Shown here: positions 23,935 to 32,375 of the stretch, piece by piece
How positions within the stretch are numbered: the first letter of the stretch is position 1
Layout: every line of letters begins with the position of its first letter
Origin: Streptomyces geranii
Lineage (GTDB): Bacteria; Actinomycetota; Actinomycetes; Streptomycetales; Streptomycetaceae
DNA length: 64,000 nucleotides
NCBI RefSeq assembly: GCF_002954775.1
Contig: NZ_PJME01000025.1
Span: forward strand, 1-64,000
Direction of reading: 5' to 3'
Position numbers and translations under genes: made by a program
Notes under the pieces: generated by a model
What the model saw: the letters and a program-made list of their open reading frames with translations, nothing else
Databases searched by the model: none
Told to the model about the DNA's origin: nothing

Positions 23935-23952
23935 TCTCTTGGCATCAAGAGA
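23935..23952. promoter_or_regulatory. 18-base palindromic operator upstream of mdh
   Basis: TCTCTTG-GCAT-CAAGAGA has perfect seven-base arms, centred about 67 bases before the mdh start. An 18-base palindrome is the expected footprint of MarR/UrtR-type dimers; in Streptomyces the MarR protein TamR is reported to control central-metabolism genes. Binding here is an inference. Confidence 0.55.
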
Positions 23953-24291
23953 GATCCGCCGTCAGGCTATCGCGCATCCGGGATCCCGTACGTCCGGGTC
24001 CCGTGTGGCCCGTCCCACAGCGTTCCGCTTCCCGCGAAGTCCCGCCCTGGCGCCGGGAACGGCGGCGGTCGCCCGTCCGGGAGAGGTGTGACGGGCGACC
24101 ACCGCCGGGGGACCGGTCGGACCGGATCCCGTGGGGGTACTTCACCGCCTGCCCCGATCCCGGCGAGGCATGCCCCGTCCATGGCGATTCCCCTCGCACG
24201 ACCGTCCGCGCCGCCGTGGATCCGCGGCCCTTCGAGCCCGTACGAGGGGAATGTGCCGTCGCGCCGCGGCGTCCCGTCGGCGCGTGCGCCG
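23953..24291. other. Intergenic region between mdh and the DUF2690 regulator gene
   Basis: About 340 bases with no convincing reading frame; open frames present show no coding bias or homology. The left end holds the mdh promoter region. Nothing else was recognised. Confidence 0.6.
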
Positions 24292-25659
24292 CTACTGCGT
24301 GCAGCCCTTCTCACCGGTCGCGGCGAGGGTGACGCACGCCGTGGCGTCGCCCGCGTCCTTCACGGCCACCATCGGCGTGTACGCGTCGGTGTCGGTGTCG
24401 ACCGCGCCGGTCTGCTTCGCCCCGCCGGAGGCGGTGACGTCGACCTGGTCGCCCGGCGCCGCCTGCGTGATGCGGGCCCAGGCCGCCTGGCAGGTCTTGC
24501 TGTAGCGGACCTCGACGAGCGTGGTGCCGACGGTGACGCTGTTGGCGGTCTGCGCCAGTTCGCCGCCGCAGCCCATGTTCTCCGGGTCCTGTCCGGTGCA
24601 CGCCTCGCCGCTGCACTCCACGCCGACCGGCAGGTCGGGGTCGGTGCCTGCCGAGGTCGTCGGGGACGGGCTCGGCTTGGCCTGCGGGGTGTCGTCGCCC
24701 TTGTTCGTGAAGATCAGGGCCGCCGCGACCACCACCGACGCGCCCACGACACCCGCGAGGAACATCGTGAGCCGCCGCTTGCGCCGCGAACCGCCGGAGC
24801 CACCGCCACCGGGCCGGGCGTCCTGCGGCTCGCCGCCGGGCGTCGGCACGGGCGTACCGGGGGTCCAGGGCGCGGCGCCCGGATAACCGGAACCACCGGG
24901 AAACCCGGAGGGTCCACCGGGGCCACCCGAACCGACCGGGCCACCGGGGCCGTCGAGGCCGGAAGGCGTGGCCGTACGCCCCCCGGCGCCGCCTCTCGAC
25001 GCCGGGCCCTGATACCCGGCCATGCCCCAGGAGTTCCCCTCGGCCGAGGCCGAACTCGCGGAGCTGGCCGAGCTGACGGAACCGGCCGAACCGGCGGAAC
25101 TCACCGAGCCGCCCGCGCCGCCACCGCCCCGGGCCGCACCGGCCCGTACGTCGCCGACCGAGTCCCGGGTCTCCGGGGGCGTCGGCTGCGGCGGGACGGT
25201 CGGGGAGACACCGGCGGGTCCGGCGATCCCCGGAGTGACGGTCGCGCTCCGCGAGGCCCGGCCGCTCTTGCCGCCGCCGTTCTTGCCGCCCACGTTCTTC
25301 GTCTCGGCGGCGGGCGCCCCGAACTCCCCCAGCGCGGCGCGCGCCTGGGAGATCCGGATCGCCTCCATGGTCATGTCGTGCCGCATCTCCGAGCGGCTCC
25401 AGGCGCGCTCGGCCAACTCCCACATCGTGGTCAGGTGAATGGGATTCGTGTTGGTGACCTCGGCCAGGGCGACGATCGCGCCCTTGGGCGCGAGAAGCCG
25501 GCCGTTGAGATAACGCTCCCAGGACGTCTTGCTGTAGCCCGTGCGGTCGGCCACCGCCGCGATGTTCAGGCCGCTGCGGTCCACGAGCCTGCGCAGCTGG
25601 CTCGCGAACTCCTTGACCTGCGGATCTAGTTCATCCGGCAAGGCCCTCCAACGAGGCAT
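24292..25659 (-). CDS. HTH-XRE transmembrane regulator with DUF2690 domain
   Basis: 455 residues. The N-terminal 65 residues form an XRE-type helix-turn-helix (LRRLVDRSGLNIAAVADRTGYSKTSW). A long Gly/Ser/Pro-rich linker (about 110-300) follows, then one membrane helix (LTMFLAGVVGASVVVAAALIF) and an extracytoplasmic DUF2690 domain with paired cysteines (VECSGEACTGQDPENMGCGG). This layout is a membrane-tethered DNA-binding protein with an external sensor. It is a paralogue of the shorter HTH protein upstream. Confidence 0.85.
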   Translation of the reverse strand: MPRWRALPDELDPQVKEFASQLRRLVDRSGLNIAAVADRTGYSKTSWERYLNGRLLAPKGAIVALAEVTNTNPIHLTTMWELAERAWSRSEMRHDMTMEAIRISQARAALGEFGAPAAETKNVGGKNGGGKSGRASRSATVTPGIAGPAGVSPTVPPQPTPPETRDSVGDVRAGAARGGGGAGGSVSSAGSAGSVSSASSASSASAEGNSWGMAGYQGPASRGGAGGRTATPSGLDGPGGPVGSGGPGGPSGFPGGSGYPGAAPWTPGTPVPTPGGEPQDARPGGGGSGGSRRKRRLTMFLAGVVGASVVVAAALIFTNKGDDTPQAKPSPSPTTSAGTDPDLPVGVECSGEACTGQDPENMGCGGELAQTANSVTVGTTLVEVRYSKTCQAAWARITQAAPGDQVDVTASGGAKQTGAVDTDTDAYTPMVAVKDAGDATACVTLAATGEKGCTQ

Positions 25660-26066
25660 GCTTCCCCCCTCATTCCCCCCGGTCGTGCTGGCTGTGTCTC
25701 CCGTGCGTAAAGCCGTGGATCCCTCGGCCGAGTCTGTTCCTGACTGTCCTGGCTACCCACACGGATGCGCCCGTTCAGGATCTCGGTTCCCGGGGTGGGG
25801 GCGCACGGGAGCATTGTCCGGCCTGGAGGTGCACCGTTGCACGCCCCCGGCTTGCGGTCCAGTGTCCCAGTGTTCCACCGACCACCCTCCCGGCCGGCCG
25901 AACCTCTGGATGGTGCACGGGACGCCCCGGACCGTCCCGATTGCCCACATTAGCGGTGGCGCGTTGCGCGCCGGTTGCAATTCCTCGAACTTACCGACAC
26001 ATCGCCACACAGAAAGCACAAGAACGGTCACAGTGGGCGCAGAGCTGTCGGATTCCCTCAGCGGCA
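25660..26066. other. Intergenic region between two HTH-membrane protein genes
   Basis: About 400 bases, noticeably less GC-rich than the genes near 25970-26050, likely holding the promoter of the DUF2690 regulator. No gene, riboswitch or strong repeat was recognised. Confidence 0.55.
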
Positions 26067-26531
26067 TCAACCAAAAACGACAGCGCCGACCACGGCGAGC
26101 ATGACGAGCACCGGCACGAGAAGCAGCGCGACGAGCAGCACCCGCCGCGAGGAGTCACCGGGGGCGGACTCGGATTCCACCCACCACGGAAGGGTGGGCA
26201 CCTCCTCCTCGTACACCCCGTCCTGCTGTGGCGTGTCCGGCACGGGGGCCGGCGGCCGGGGCCAGACCTGGACCGCCAGTTCCCAGCGGACCCCGAACCG
26301 CTCGGCGTCCGCCGGGGTCAGGCCCGCGACCCGGCACAGGGCGGCTATCGCCTGCCGGGGCGGCGGCTGGGTCGCGTTGAGGTACCGCTGCCAGGAGGAC
26401 TTGCTGTACGCGGTACGGGCGCCGAGCGCGGCCAGGCTGAGCCCGGTGCGGTCCTTGAGCCCCCGCACCTGCTCCACGAAGTGCCGCACCTCCGGCGGCA
26501 GATCCTCCGGCAGTGGCTGCCAGGCGCTCAT
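26067..26531 (-). CDS. Small HTH-XRE protein with C-terminal membrane helix
   Basis: 154 residues: an XRE helix-turn-helix almost parallel to that of the neighbouring DUF2690 protein (LKDRTGLSLAALGARTAYSKSSWQRYLN), a short Pro/Glu linker, and a single C-terminal membrane helix (VLLVALLLVPVLVMLAVVGAVVF) with nothing beyond it. It looks like a shortened paralogue lacking the outer sensor domain. GGAGGTGG precedes the ATG. It may heterodimerise with or oppose its larger neighbour. Confidence 0.82.
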   Translation of the reverse strand: MSAWQPLPEDLPPEVRHFVEQVRGLKDRTGLSLAALGARTAYSKSSWQRYLNATQPPPRQAIAALCRVAGLTPADAERFGVRWELAVQVWPRPPAPVPDTPQQDGVYEEEVPTLPWWVESESAPGDSSRRVLLVALLLVPVLVMLAVVGAVVFG

Positions 26532-26587
26532 CGCCCACCTCCACGGTGTCGGACCACGCCGGAGGGCGGGTCGGTTCCCGACGGGGT

Positions 26588-27214
26588 CTACAGACCGCCG
26601 TGGCTACGGATCGTGTAGTGCAGCGTGTCGTCGAGGAACGGAATCTCCAGCCAGGGATTCGGCTGGGCCATCATCGACAGCAGCACGATGGCGGTGCCCA
26701 GCAGGGTGTACGTGACCATGTCCGTGAACCGGGACCGTACGGCGAGCATCCCGACGTCCGGCACGACCCACCGCAGTACGGCCCCGGCCAGCAGCGCGGC
26801 CCCGATCAGCAGCGTCCCGTACCGGAACACGTCCAGCGCGGTCAGCAGCAGCCCGAGCCCGACCGCGCCCAGCACGACCAGGATCGGCCACTGCCGCACG
26901 GGCGCGGGCGCGTCCCCGGGAGCGGCCCGGCCGCCCCCCTCGGGCCGCGCGGTGTCCCGCGTGAAGAGCGGGAAACGGCGCGTGGTGCGCCGGGGCCGCC
27001 CGGAGGCGTCCGGGGCGCTGACAGGGTCCACGACCGCACCGGCCGGGTCACCCGGCTCGCCCACTCCGTCGGACGCGGACACCGCACCACCTCCGGAAAC
27101 CCTGCCGCCGTCGGCCCCGGCACCGGGACCGGGCACCTTGCCCGAACCGGGCACGCCACCCTCGCTCGTACCGCCGACGACGCCTTCGCGTACGCCCTCC
27201 GCCTCAGCCGACAC
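26588..27214 (-). CDS. DUF3017 family membrane protein
   Basis: 208 residues: a Gly/Glu/Pro-rich disordered N-terminus (about 1-100) and three or so membrane helices in the second half (WPILVVLGAVGLGLLLTALDVF, TLLIGAALLAGAVLRWVV, TYTLLGTAIVLLSMMAQ). DUF3017 commonly follows folD in actinobacteria, as here; its start overlaps the folD stop by 11 bases. Function is unknown. Confidence 0.85.
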   Translation of the reverse strand: MSAEAEGVREGVVGGTSEGGVPGSGKVPGPGAGADGGRVSGGGAVSASDGVGEPGDPAGAVVDPVSAPDASGRPRRTTRRFPLFTRDTARPEGGGRAAPGDAPAPVRQWPILVVLGAVGLGLLLTALDVFRYGTLLIGAALLAGAVLRWVVPDVGMLAVRSRFTDMVTYTLLGTAIVLLSMMAQPNPWLEIPFLDDTLHYTIRSHGGL

Positions 27215-28058
27215 TGCGTTCCGCCGCCTCGACCACGTTGACGAGCAGCTGGGCGCGGGTCATCGGGCCGACTCCGCCGGGGTTCGGGGAGATCCAGCCG
27301 GCGACCTCGGTCACGCCCGGGTGGACGTCGCCCACGATCTTGCCCTCGGCGGTGCGGGAGACGCCGACGTCGAGGACGGCGGCGCCCGGCTTCACGTCCT
27401 CGGGGCGGACCAGGTGGGCCGAGCCGGCCGCGGCGACGATGATGTCGGCGCGGCGGAGGTGGGCGGCCAGGTCGCGCGTGCCCGTGTGGCACTGCGTCAC
27501 CGTCGCGTTCTCGCTGCGCCGGGTGAGGAGAAGGGGCATCGGGCGGCCGATGGTCACGCCCCGGCCGACGACCACGACCTCCGCGCCCTTGATCTCCACG
27601 CCGTGCGCGCGGAGGAGGGTGAGGATGCCGTTGGGGGTGCAGGGAAGGGGCGCCGGCTCGTTCAGGACGAGGCGGCCCAGGTTCATCGGGTGGAGGCCGT
27701 CCGCGTCCTTGTCCGGGTCCATCAGTTCGAGTACGCGGTTCTCGTCGATGCCCTTGGGAAGCGGCAGCTGGACGATGTAACCGGTGCACGCGGGGTCCTC
27801 GTTCAGCTCGCGGACCACCGCCTCGATCTCCTGCTGCGTGGCCGTGGCGGGGAGTTCGCGCTGGATGGAGGCGATGCCCACCTGCGCGCAGTCACGGTGC
27901 TTGCCCGCGACGTACTTCTGGCTGCCGGGGTCCTCCCCCACCAGGATCGTGCCGAGGCCGGGCGTCACACCCTTCTCCTTCAGCGCCGCCACGCGGGCGG
28001 TCAGATCGGACTTGATCGCTGCTGCGGTGGCCTTGCCATCGAGAATCTGGGCGCTCAT
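27204..28058 (-). CDS. folD: Bifunctional methylene-THF dehydrogenase/cyclohydrolase
   Basis: 284 residues. FolD interconverts 5,10-methylene-THF, methenyl-THF and 10-formyl-THF with NADP, supplying purine synthesis. Signature blocks: ILVGEDPGSQKYVAGK with the catalytic Lys, GYIVQLPLPKGID, VVVGRGVTIGRPMPLLL and WISPNPGGVGPMTRAQLL. It pairs metabolically with glyA (methylene-THF source) and purN/purH (formyl-THF users), all in this window. The ATG follows GAGGATGTG. Confidence 0.96.
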   Translation of the reverse strand: MSAQILDGKATAAAIKSDLTARVAALKEKGVTPGLGTILVGEDPGSQKYVAGKHRDCAQVGIASIQRELPATATQQEIEAVVRELNEDPACTGYIVQLPLPKGIDENRVLELMDPDKDADGLHPMNLGRLVLNEPAPLPCTPNGILTLLRAHGVEIKGAEVVVVGRGVTIGRPMPLLLTRRSENATVTQCHTGTRDLAAHLRRADIIVAAAGSAHLVRPEDVKPGAAVLDVGVSRTAEGKIVGDVHPGVTEVAGWISPNPGGVGPMTRAQLLVNVVEAAERSVG

Positions 28059-28315
28059 ACCCACATCCTCGCGGATGACCGCCCCCCGGTTCCAATCCGG
28101 GTGCCGTCCGACGACCGCCCATGATCGTGGATGTTGCACTTGCACAACACATGCACTATGCGGCTGGACAAGTACGTACGAACTAAAGAACGATAAAACG
28201 CTAAGCAGCACAGTGCCGCGGGCAGGGCCGGGGGGCGTACCGCATCTGCAACACCTTCCTCCGTTCGGTGCCTCGCGTCGTCCCCGCACTTGACGCAGAC
28301 GGAGGAAGACCCGCC

Positions 28316-28939
28316 ATGAGTTTCGGCGACCCGAACAACCCGTACGGCCCGCCCCAGCAGCAGCCGCAGCAGCCCGCGCCCGGCTACGGCTACCCCCAGC
28401 AGACCCCGCCCCAGCAGCCCGGTTACGGCTACCCGGCGGCCCCGCCGCTCGGTCAGCAGGGGTACGGACAGCCGGGCTACGGCGGTTACCAGGGCGGCCC
28501 GTTCTCGATGCCGGGCAATGTGAAGGCCGCCCGCGTGATGCTGTTCGTCATCGCGGGCTTCCAGGTGATCGGCGCCATCCTCTTCGCCCTGTCCGCGGTC
28601 GCGATCCACGCCGCGAAGAACGACGAGGAGCTCCAGAACAACGTCGACTTCCAGCAGCTCGCCGACTACTCCGCCGGGGCCCTGTGGGCGTTCACGGCGA
28701 TCGTCCTCGGCTGGGGGATCTTCGCGATCGTGCTGGGTGCGAAGTTCGGCAGCGGCGGCAGCGGCCTCCGTATCACCACGCTGGTGTTCGCGATCATCAC
28801 CGCCGTCCTCGGCATCTACCCCTTCATCGTCATCGGCCTGGTGCACACCACCCTCGCGGTGCTCATCGCGGTCTTCGTCGGCAAGTCCGACGGCGCGGCC
28901 TGGTTCAACCGGTCGAAGTACCCGGCGGGACACCAGTAG
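28316..28939 (+). CDS. Pro/Gln/Tyr-rich four-helix membrane protein
   Basis: 207 residues. The first 65 are low complexity (PQQQPQQPAPGYGYPQQ and similar GYGYP units). Four membrane segments follow (VMLFVIAGFQVIGAILFALSAV, ALWAFTAIVLGWGIFAIVLG, ITTLVFAIITAVLGIYPF, GLVHTTLAVLIAVFVG). GGAGGAAG is ten bases before the ATG. Such proteins are abundant in Streptomyces with no defined role. Confidence 0.85.
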   Translation: MSFGDPNNPYGPPQQQPQQPAPGYGYPQQTPPQQPGYGYPAAPPLGQQGYGQPGYGGYQGGPFSMPGNVKAARVMLFVIAGFQVIGAILFALSAVAIHAAKNDEELQNNVDFQQLADYSAGALWAFTAIVLGWGIFAIVLGAKFGSGGSGLRITTLVFAIITAVLGIYPFIVIGLVHTTLAVLIAVFVGKSDGAAWFNRSKYPAGHQ

Positions 28940-28967
28940 TCGCACAGTCGCACCGGCGGCGGTACCG

Positions 28968-29011
28968 AAAAGGGTGCCGGCCCCCTCCTGGGAGGGGACC
29001 GGCACCCCTTT
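28968..29011. terminator. Strong bidirectional terminator between convergent genes
   Basis: AAAGGGTGCCGGCCCCCTCC and its near-perfect complement form a stem of about 20 pairs around a two-to-four-base loop, with A and T runs on either side. It ends both the membrane protein gene and purH. Confidence 0.85.
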
Positions 29012-29033
29012 CATGTTCATGAGCCTCGGGACC

Positions 29034-30626
29034 TCAGTGGAAGAAGTGCCGCGTCCCCGTGAAGTACATCGTGACGCCCGCCTTCTTCGCGGCCTCCACG
29101 ACCAGCTCGTCCCGCATCGAACCGCCGGGCTGCACCACGGCCTTGACCCCGGCGGCCGTAAGGATCTCCAGCCCGTCCGGGAACGGGAAGAACGCGTCCG
29201 AGGCCGCGTACGCGCCCCGCGCCCGCTCCTCGCCCGCCCGCTCGACCGCCAGCTTCGCCGAGTCGACCCGGTTGACCTGGCCCATGCCGACGCCGACCGA
29301 GGCGCCGTCCTTGGCGAGCAGGATCGCGTTGGACTTGACGGCCCGGCACGCCTTCCAGGCGAACGCCAGCTCGGCCAGTTCGGCGGCGCTCAGCGCCTCG
29401 CCCGTCGCGAGCGTCCAGTTGGCCGGGTCGTCGCCGTCGGCCTGGAGCCGGTCGGTCACCTGGAGGAGGACACCGCCGTCGATCGGCTTGACCTCGACGG
29501 GGTTGGCGGGTGCGCCCGCCGCCCTGAGCACCCGGATGTTCTTCTTCTTGGCGAGGGCTTCGAGCGCCCCCTCCTCGTAGTCCGGCGCGACGATGACCTC
29601 GGTGAAGATCTCCGCGACCTGCTCCGCCAGCTCCTTGCTCACCGGCCGGTTGACGGCGATGACCCCGCCGAACGCCGACAGCGGGTCACAGGCGTGCGCC
29701 TTGCGGTGCGCCTCGGCGACGTCCGAACCGACCGCGATCCCGCACGGGTTGGCGTGCTTGATGATCGCGACACAGGGCTCGGCGTGGTCGTACGCGGCAC
29801 GGCGGGCGGCGTCCGTGTCCGTGTAGTTGTTGTACGACATCTCCTTGCCGTGCAGCTGCTCGGCCTTTGCGAGACCGCCGCCGTTGCCGTCCACGTACAG
29901 CGCGGCGGGCTGGTGCGGGTTCTCGCCGTACCGGAGGGTGTTCTCGCGCTCCCAGGTGGCGCCCAGGAAGTCGGGGAACCGCGACTCGTCGACCGGGGCG
30001 TAGGAGGACGCGAACCAGGAGGCCACCGCCACGTCGTACGACGCCGTGTGCTGGAAGGCCTCCGCCGCGAGCCGCTTGCGGGTGGTGAGGTCGAAGCCGC
30101 CGGTCCGGACGGCGCCCAGGACGTCGGCGTACCGCGCCGGGCTGGTGACCACGGCCACCGACGGGTGGTTCTTGGCGGCGGCGCGGACCATCGACGGGCC
30201 GCCGATGTCGATCTGCTCGACGCACTCGTCGGGCGAGGCACCGGAGGCGACCGTCTCGCGGAAGGGGTAGAGGTTGACGACGACCAGGTCGAAGGGCTCG
30301 ACGCCCAGTTCGGCGAGCTGGCTGCGGTGGTCCTCAAGCCGCAGGTCGGCGAGGATGCCCGCGTGCACCTTGGGGTGCAGGGTCTTGACCCGGCCGTCCA
30401 GGCACTCGGGGAAGCCGGTCAGCTCCTCGACCTTGGTGACGGGGACGCCCGCGGCGGCGATACGCCCAGCGGTCGACCCGGTCGAGACGAGCTCCACGCC
30501 GGCCTCGTGCAGGCCGCGGGCCAGCTCTTCCAGGCCGGTCTTGTCGTAGACGCTGATGAGCGCCCGGCGAAGGGCCCGCTTGTCGCTCTCGGCGGTGACA
30601 GTGATGTCGTCGATGTCGGCGGTCAC
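29034..30626 (-). CDS. purH: Bifunctional AICAR formyltransferase / IMP cyclohydrolase
   Basis: 530 residues, normal for PurH. The N-terminal MGS-like domain (ALISVYDKTGLEELARGLHEAG, STGSTAGRIAAAG) is the IMP cyclohydrolase; the C-terminal half is the formyltransferase, with KHANPCGIAVG and the late MGQVNRVDSAKLA and PGGSMRD blocks. It catalyses the last two steps of IMP synthesis using 10-formyl-THF. The GTG start overlaps the purN stop (GTGA). Unlike glyA, its operon leader shows no ZTP riboswitch. Confidence 0.97.
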   Translation of the reverse strand: MTADIDDITVTAESDKRALRRALISVYDKTGLEELARGLHEAGVELVSTGSTAGRIAAAGVPVTKVEELTGFPECLDGRVKTLHPKVHAGILADLRLEDHRSQLAELGVEPFDLVVVNLYPFRETVASGASPDECVEQIDIGGPSMVRAAAKNHPSVAVVTSPARYADVLGAVRTGGFDLTTRKRLAAEAFQHTASYDVAVASWFASSYAPVDESRFPDFLGATWERENTLRYGENPHQPAALYVDGNGGGLAKAEQLHGKEMSYNNYTDTDAARRAAYDHAEPCVAIIKHANPCGIAVGSDVAEAHRKAHACDPLSAFGGVIAVNRPVSKELAEQVAEIFTEVIVAPDYEEGALEALAKKKNIRVLRAAGAPANPVEVKPIDGGVLLQVTDRLQADGDDPANWTLATGEALSAAELAELAFAWKACRAVKSNAILLAKDGASVGVGMGQVNRVDSAKLAVERAGEERARGAYAASDAFFPFPDGLEILTAAGVKAVVQPGGSMRDELVVEAAKKAGVTMYFTGTRHFFH

Positions 30627-31261
30627 TGGATAACTACCTTTCGTCCCTCAATGCGATAGCCGTTGCGGGCGAGCCGCCCCACGACATCGACGAGCAGCCT
30701 TCGCTCGACTTCCTTGATGCGCTCGTGCAGAGCGCTCTCGTCGTCCTCGTCCCGGATCTCGACCACGCCCTGAGCGATGATCGGCCCGGTGTCGACGCCG
30801 TCGTCGACGAAGTGGACGGTGCAGCCGGTGACCCTGGCGCCGTACGCGAGCGCGTCGCGAACGCCGTGGGCCCCCGGGAAACTGGGCAGCAGGGCGGGAT
30901 GCGTGTTGACGAACCGCCCGCCGAACAGGGCCAGGAACTCCTTGCCCACGATCTTCATGAACCCGGCGGAGACCACCAGATCGGGCTCGTACGCGGCCAC
31001 CGCACCGGCGAGCGCCGCGTCCCACTCGGCCCGGGTGCCGTGGTCCTTCACCCGGCACACGAAGGTCGGCAGCCCGGCCCGCTCCGCGCGCGCGAGCCCC
31101 TCGATGCCGTCCCGGTCGGCCCCTACGGCGACGATCTCGGCGCCGTAGGCCCCGGCGCCGCCGGCCGCGATGGTGTCGAGGAGCGCCTGAAGATTCGTAC
31201 CGGATCCGGAGACCAGCACGACAAGGCGTTTGGCGACCTTGGCGGCCTGGGACTCGGCCAC
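30623..31261 (-). CDS. purN: Phosphoribosylglycinamide formyltransferase
   Basis: About 212 residues. Signature blocks LVVLVSGSGTNLQALLD, KIVGKEFLALFGGRFVNTHPALLPSFPG (catalytic Asn and His) and TVHFVDDGVDTGPIIAQ identify GAR transformylase, the third step of purine synthesis. The GTG start (AESQAAKVAKR) is preferred to the longer frame because the added 45 residues match nothing in the family. It leads a two-gene unit with purH. Confidence 0.93.
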   Translation of the reverse strand: MAESQAAKVAKRLVVLVSGSGTNLQALLDTIAAGGAGAYGAEIVAVGADRDGIEGLARAERAGLPTFVCRVKDHGTRAEWDAALAGAVAAYEPDLVVSAGFMKIVGKEFLALFGGRFVNTHPALLPSFPGAHGVRDALAYGARVTGCTVHFVDDGVDTGPIIAQGVVEIRDEDDESALHERIKEVERRLLVDVVGRLARNGYRIEGRKVVIQ

Positions 31262-31568
31262 GGCGGGGCCCTTTCTCGGGGGAGCGGTTTCGTGCGGGCG
31301 GCTCACATGCCCACTCGTGTGTTCATACGAATGCTTCGCGTCCCGGGATACGGGGAAGTCTACGAAGCGGCCGACCGCCAGCAACGATACCGGCACACCG
31401 GACGGCCCCCACGGGACGGGGGCGTGGCCGGAAGGTAGCGTCTGCGAGGGGCCGGTCCGGGAACGCGGTCGTCATGCGGTGCGTTCACCGGGTGACGGCT
31501 CATGCCGGAACAGCCTCCACCAGAGTTGTGACCACCGTTGTAACCAACAAGGGGAAGACGCTCACTTG
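31262..31568. other. Divergent promoter region between purN and a membrane protein gene
   Basis: About 300 bases without a gene; a less GC-rich stretch near 31315-31335 (GTGTTCATACGAATG) is a likely promoter for purN, and 31530-31560 (ACCGTTGTAACCAAC) for the plus-strand gene. No riboswitch or PurR-type box was recognised. Confidence 0.5.
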
Positions 31569-32375
31569 ATGTCGGACCGCAGCCTGCGACTCCTCACGCT
31601 CACCCCGCAGTCGGTGCTGCTGCGGGAGCGCCCCGCGTCGCCGCCCGACGCGGCCTCGGACAAGAAGCCGGGCACGAAGAACGGCGACCGGGGCGAGGCC
31701 GGCGACGCCCAGGAGAGCGCGGCCCAGGACGACAACCCGTTCGCCCCGCCGCCCGAGGGCAGCCCTGACAAGCCCTGGCAGCCCCGGCGTCCGGAGGGCG
31801 AGGACCAGTCGGGCGGCGGGTCCGGTGGCCCCTCGCCGTGGGGCAGTCAGTGGAGCGACCGGCAGCCGGGCCGTTCCCCGGGCGGCTTCGGCGACCGTTC
31901 CGGCCGTCCCGGCGGCCAGGGCGGCTCCGAGGGTCCGGGCGACGGGCCGGGCACGAACCCGCGCTGGGACCCGACGGACCCGGCCCAGCGCCATGCGCGG
32001 TACGCCCTGCTGTGCGGCATGTGGGCCTTCTTCTTCGCCCTCTTCGCCTGGCCGTACGTGGCGCTGCTGCTCGGCGCGCTCGCCCTGCACTGGGGTATCA
32101 GCGCCCTGCGCGCCAAGCCCCGCACCCCGAACCCGGACAACCCGGCACCGCAGCAGGGCGCGGGCGGCGGCGGCCGACCGCAGAAGACGGCCGCGATCAG
32201 CGGTCTGGTCACGGCGTCGCTGGCGCTCGTGATGGTCGCGGGGACGTTCAGCCTCCAGTTCGTCTACCGCGACTACTACACGTGCGCGAACGACGCCCTC
32301 ACGACCACCGCGAAGAAGGCCTGCAACGACCTTCTCCCGAAGGAACTCCGGCAGGTGTTCGGCACGAACAGCTAG
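31569..32375 (+). CDS. Membrane protein with long disordered N-terminus
   Basis: 268 residues: a Pro/Gly/Asp-rich cytosolic region (about 20-140, many GGQGG and GPGDGPG units) and two or three membrane helices (FFFALFAWPYVALLLGALALHW; ISGLVTASLALVMVAGTFSLQFV). An outer C-terminal segment has two cysteines (YYTCANDALTTTAKKACNDLL). A DUF4190-like two-helix arrangement is possible. Its TAG stop shares the bases CTAG with the stop of the convergent gene. Confidence 0.8.
   Translation: MSDRSLRLLTLTPQSVLLRERPASPPDAASDKKPGTKNGDRGEAGDAQESAAQDDNPFAPPPEGSPDKPWQPRRPEGEDQSGGGSGGPSPWGSQWSDRQPGRSPGGFGDRSGRPGGQGGSEGPGDGPGTNPRWDPTDPAQRHARYALLCGMWAFFFALFAWPYVALLLGALALHWGISALRAKPRTPNPDNPAPQQGAGGGGRPQKTAAISGLVTASLALVMVAGTFSLQFVYRDYYTCANDALTTTAKKACNDLLPKELRQVFGTNS

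Noticed and set aside
28059..28315. Search for a ZTP riboswitch or other known RNA before folD.
   Set aside because: The GTGACTGGCG and CGCCTGGGC elements are missing; only a short inverted repeat TGCACTTGCA was seen.
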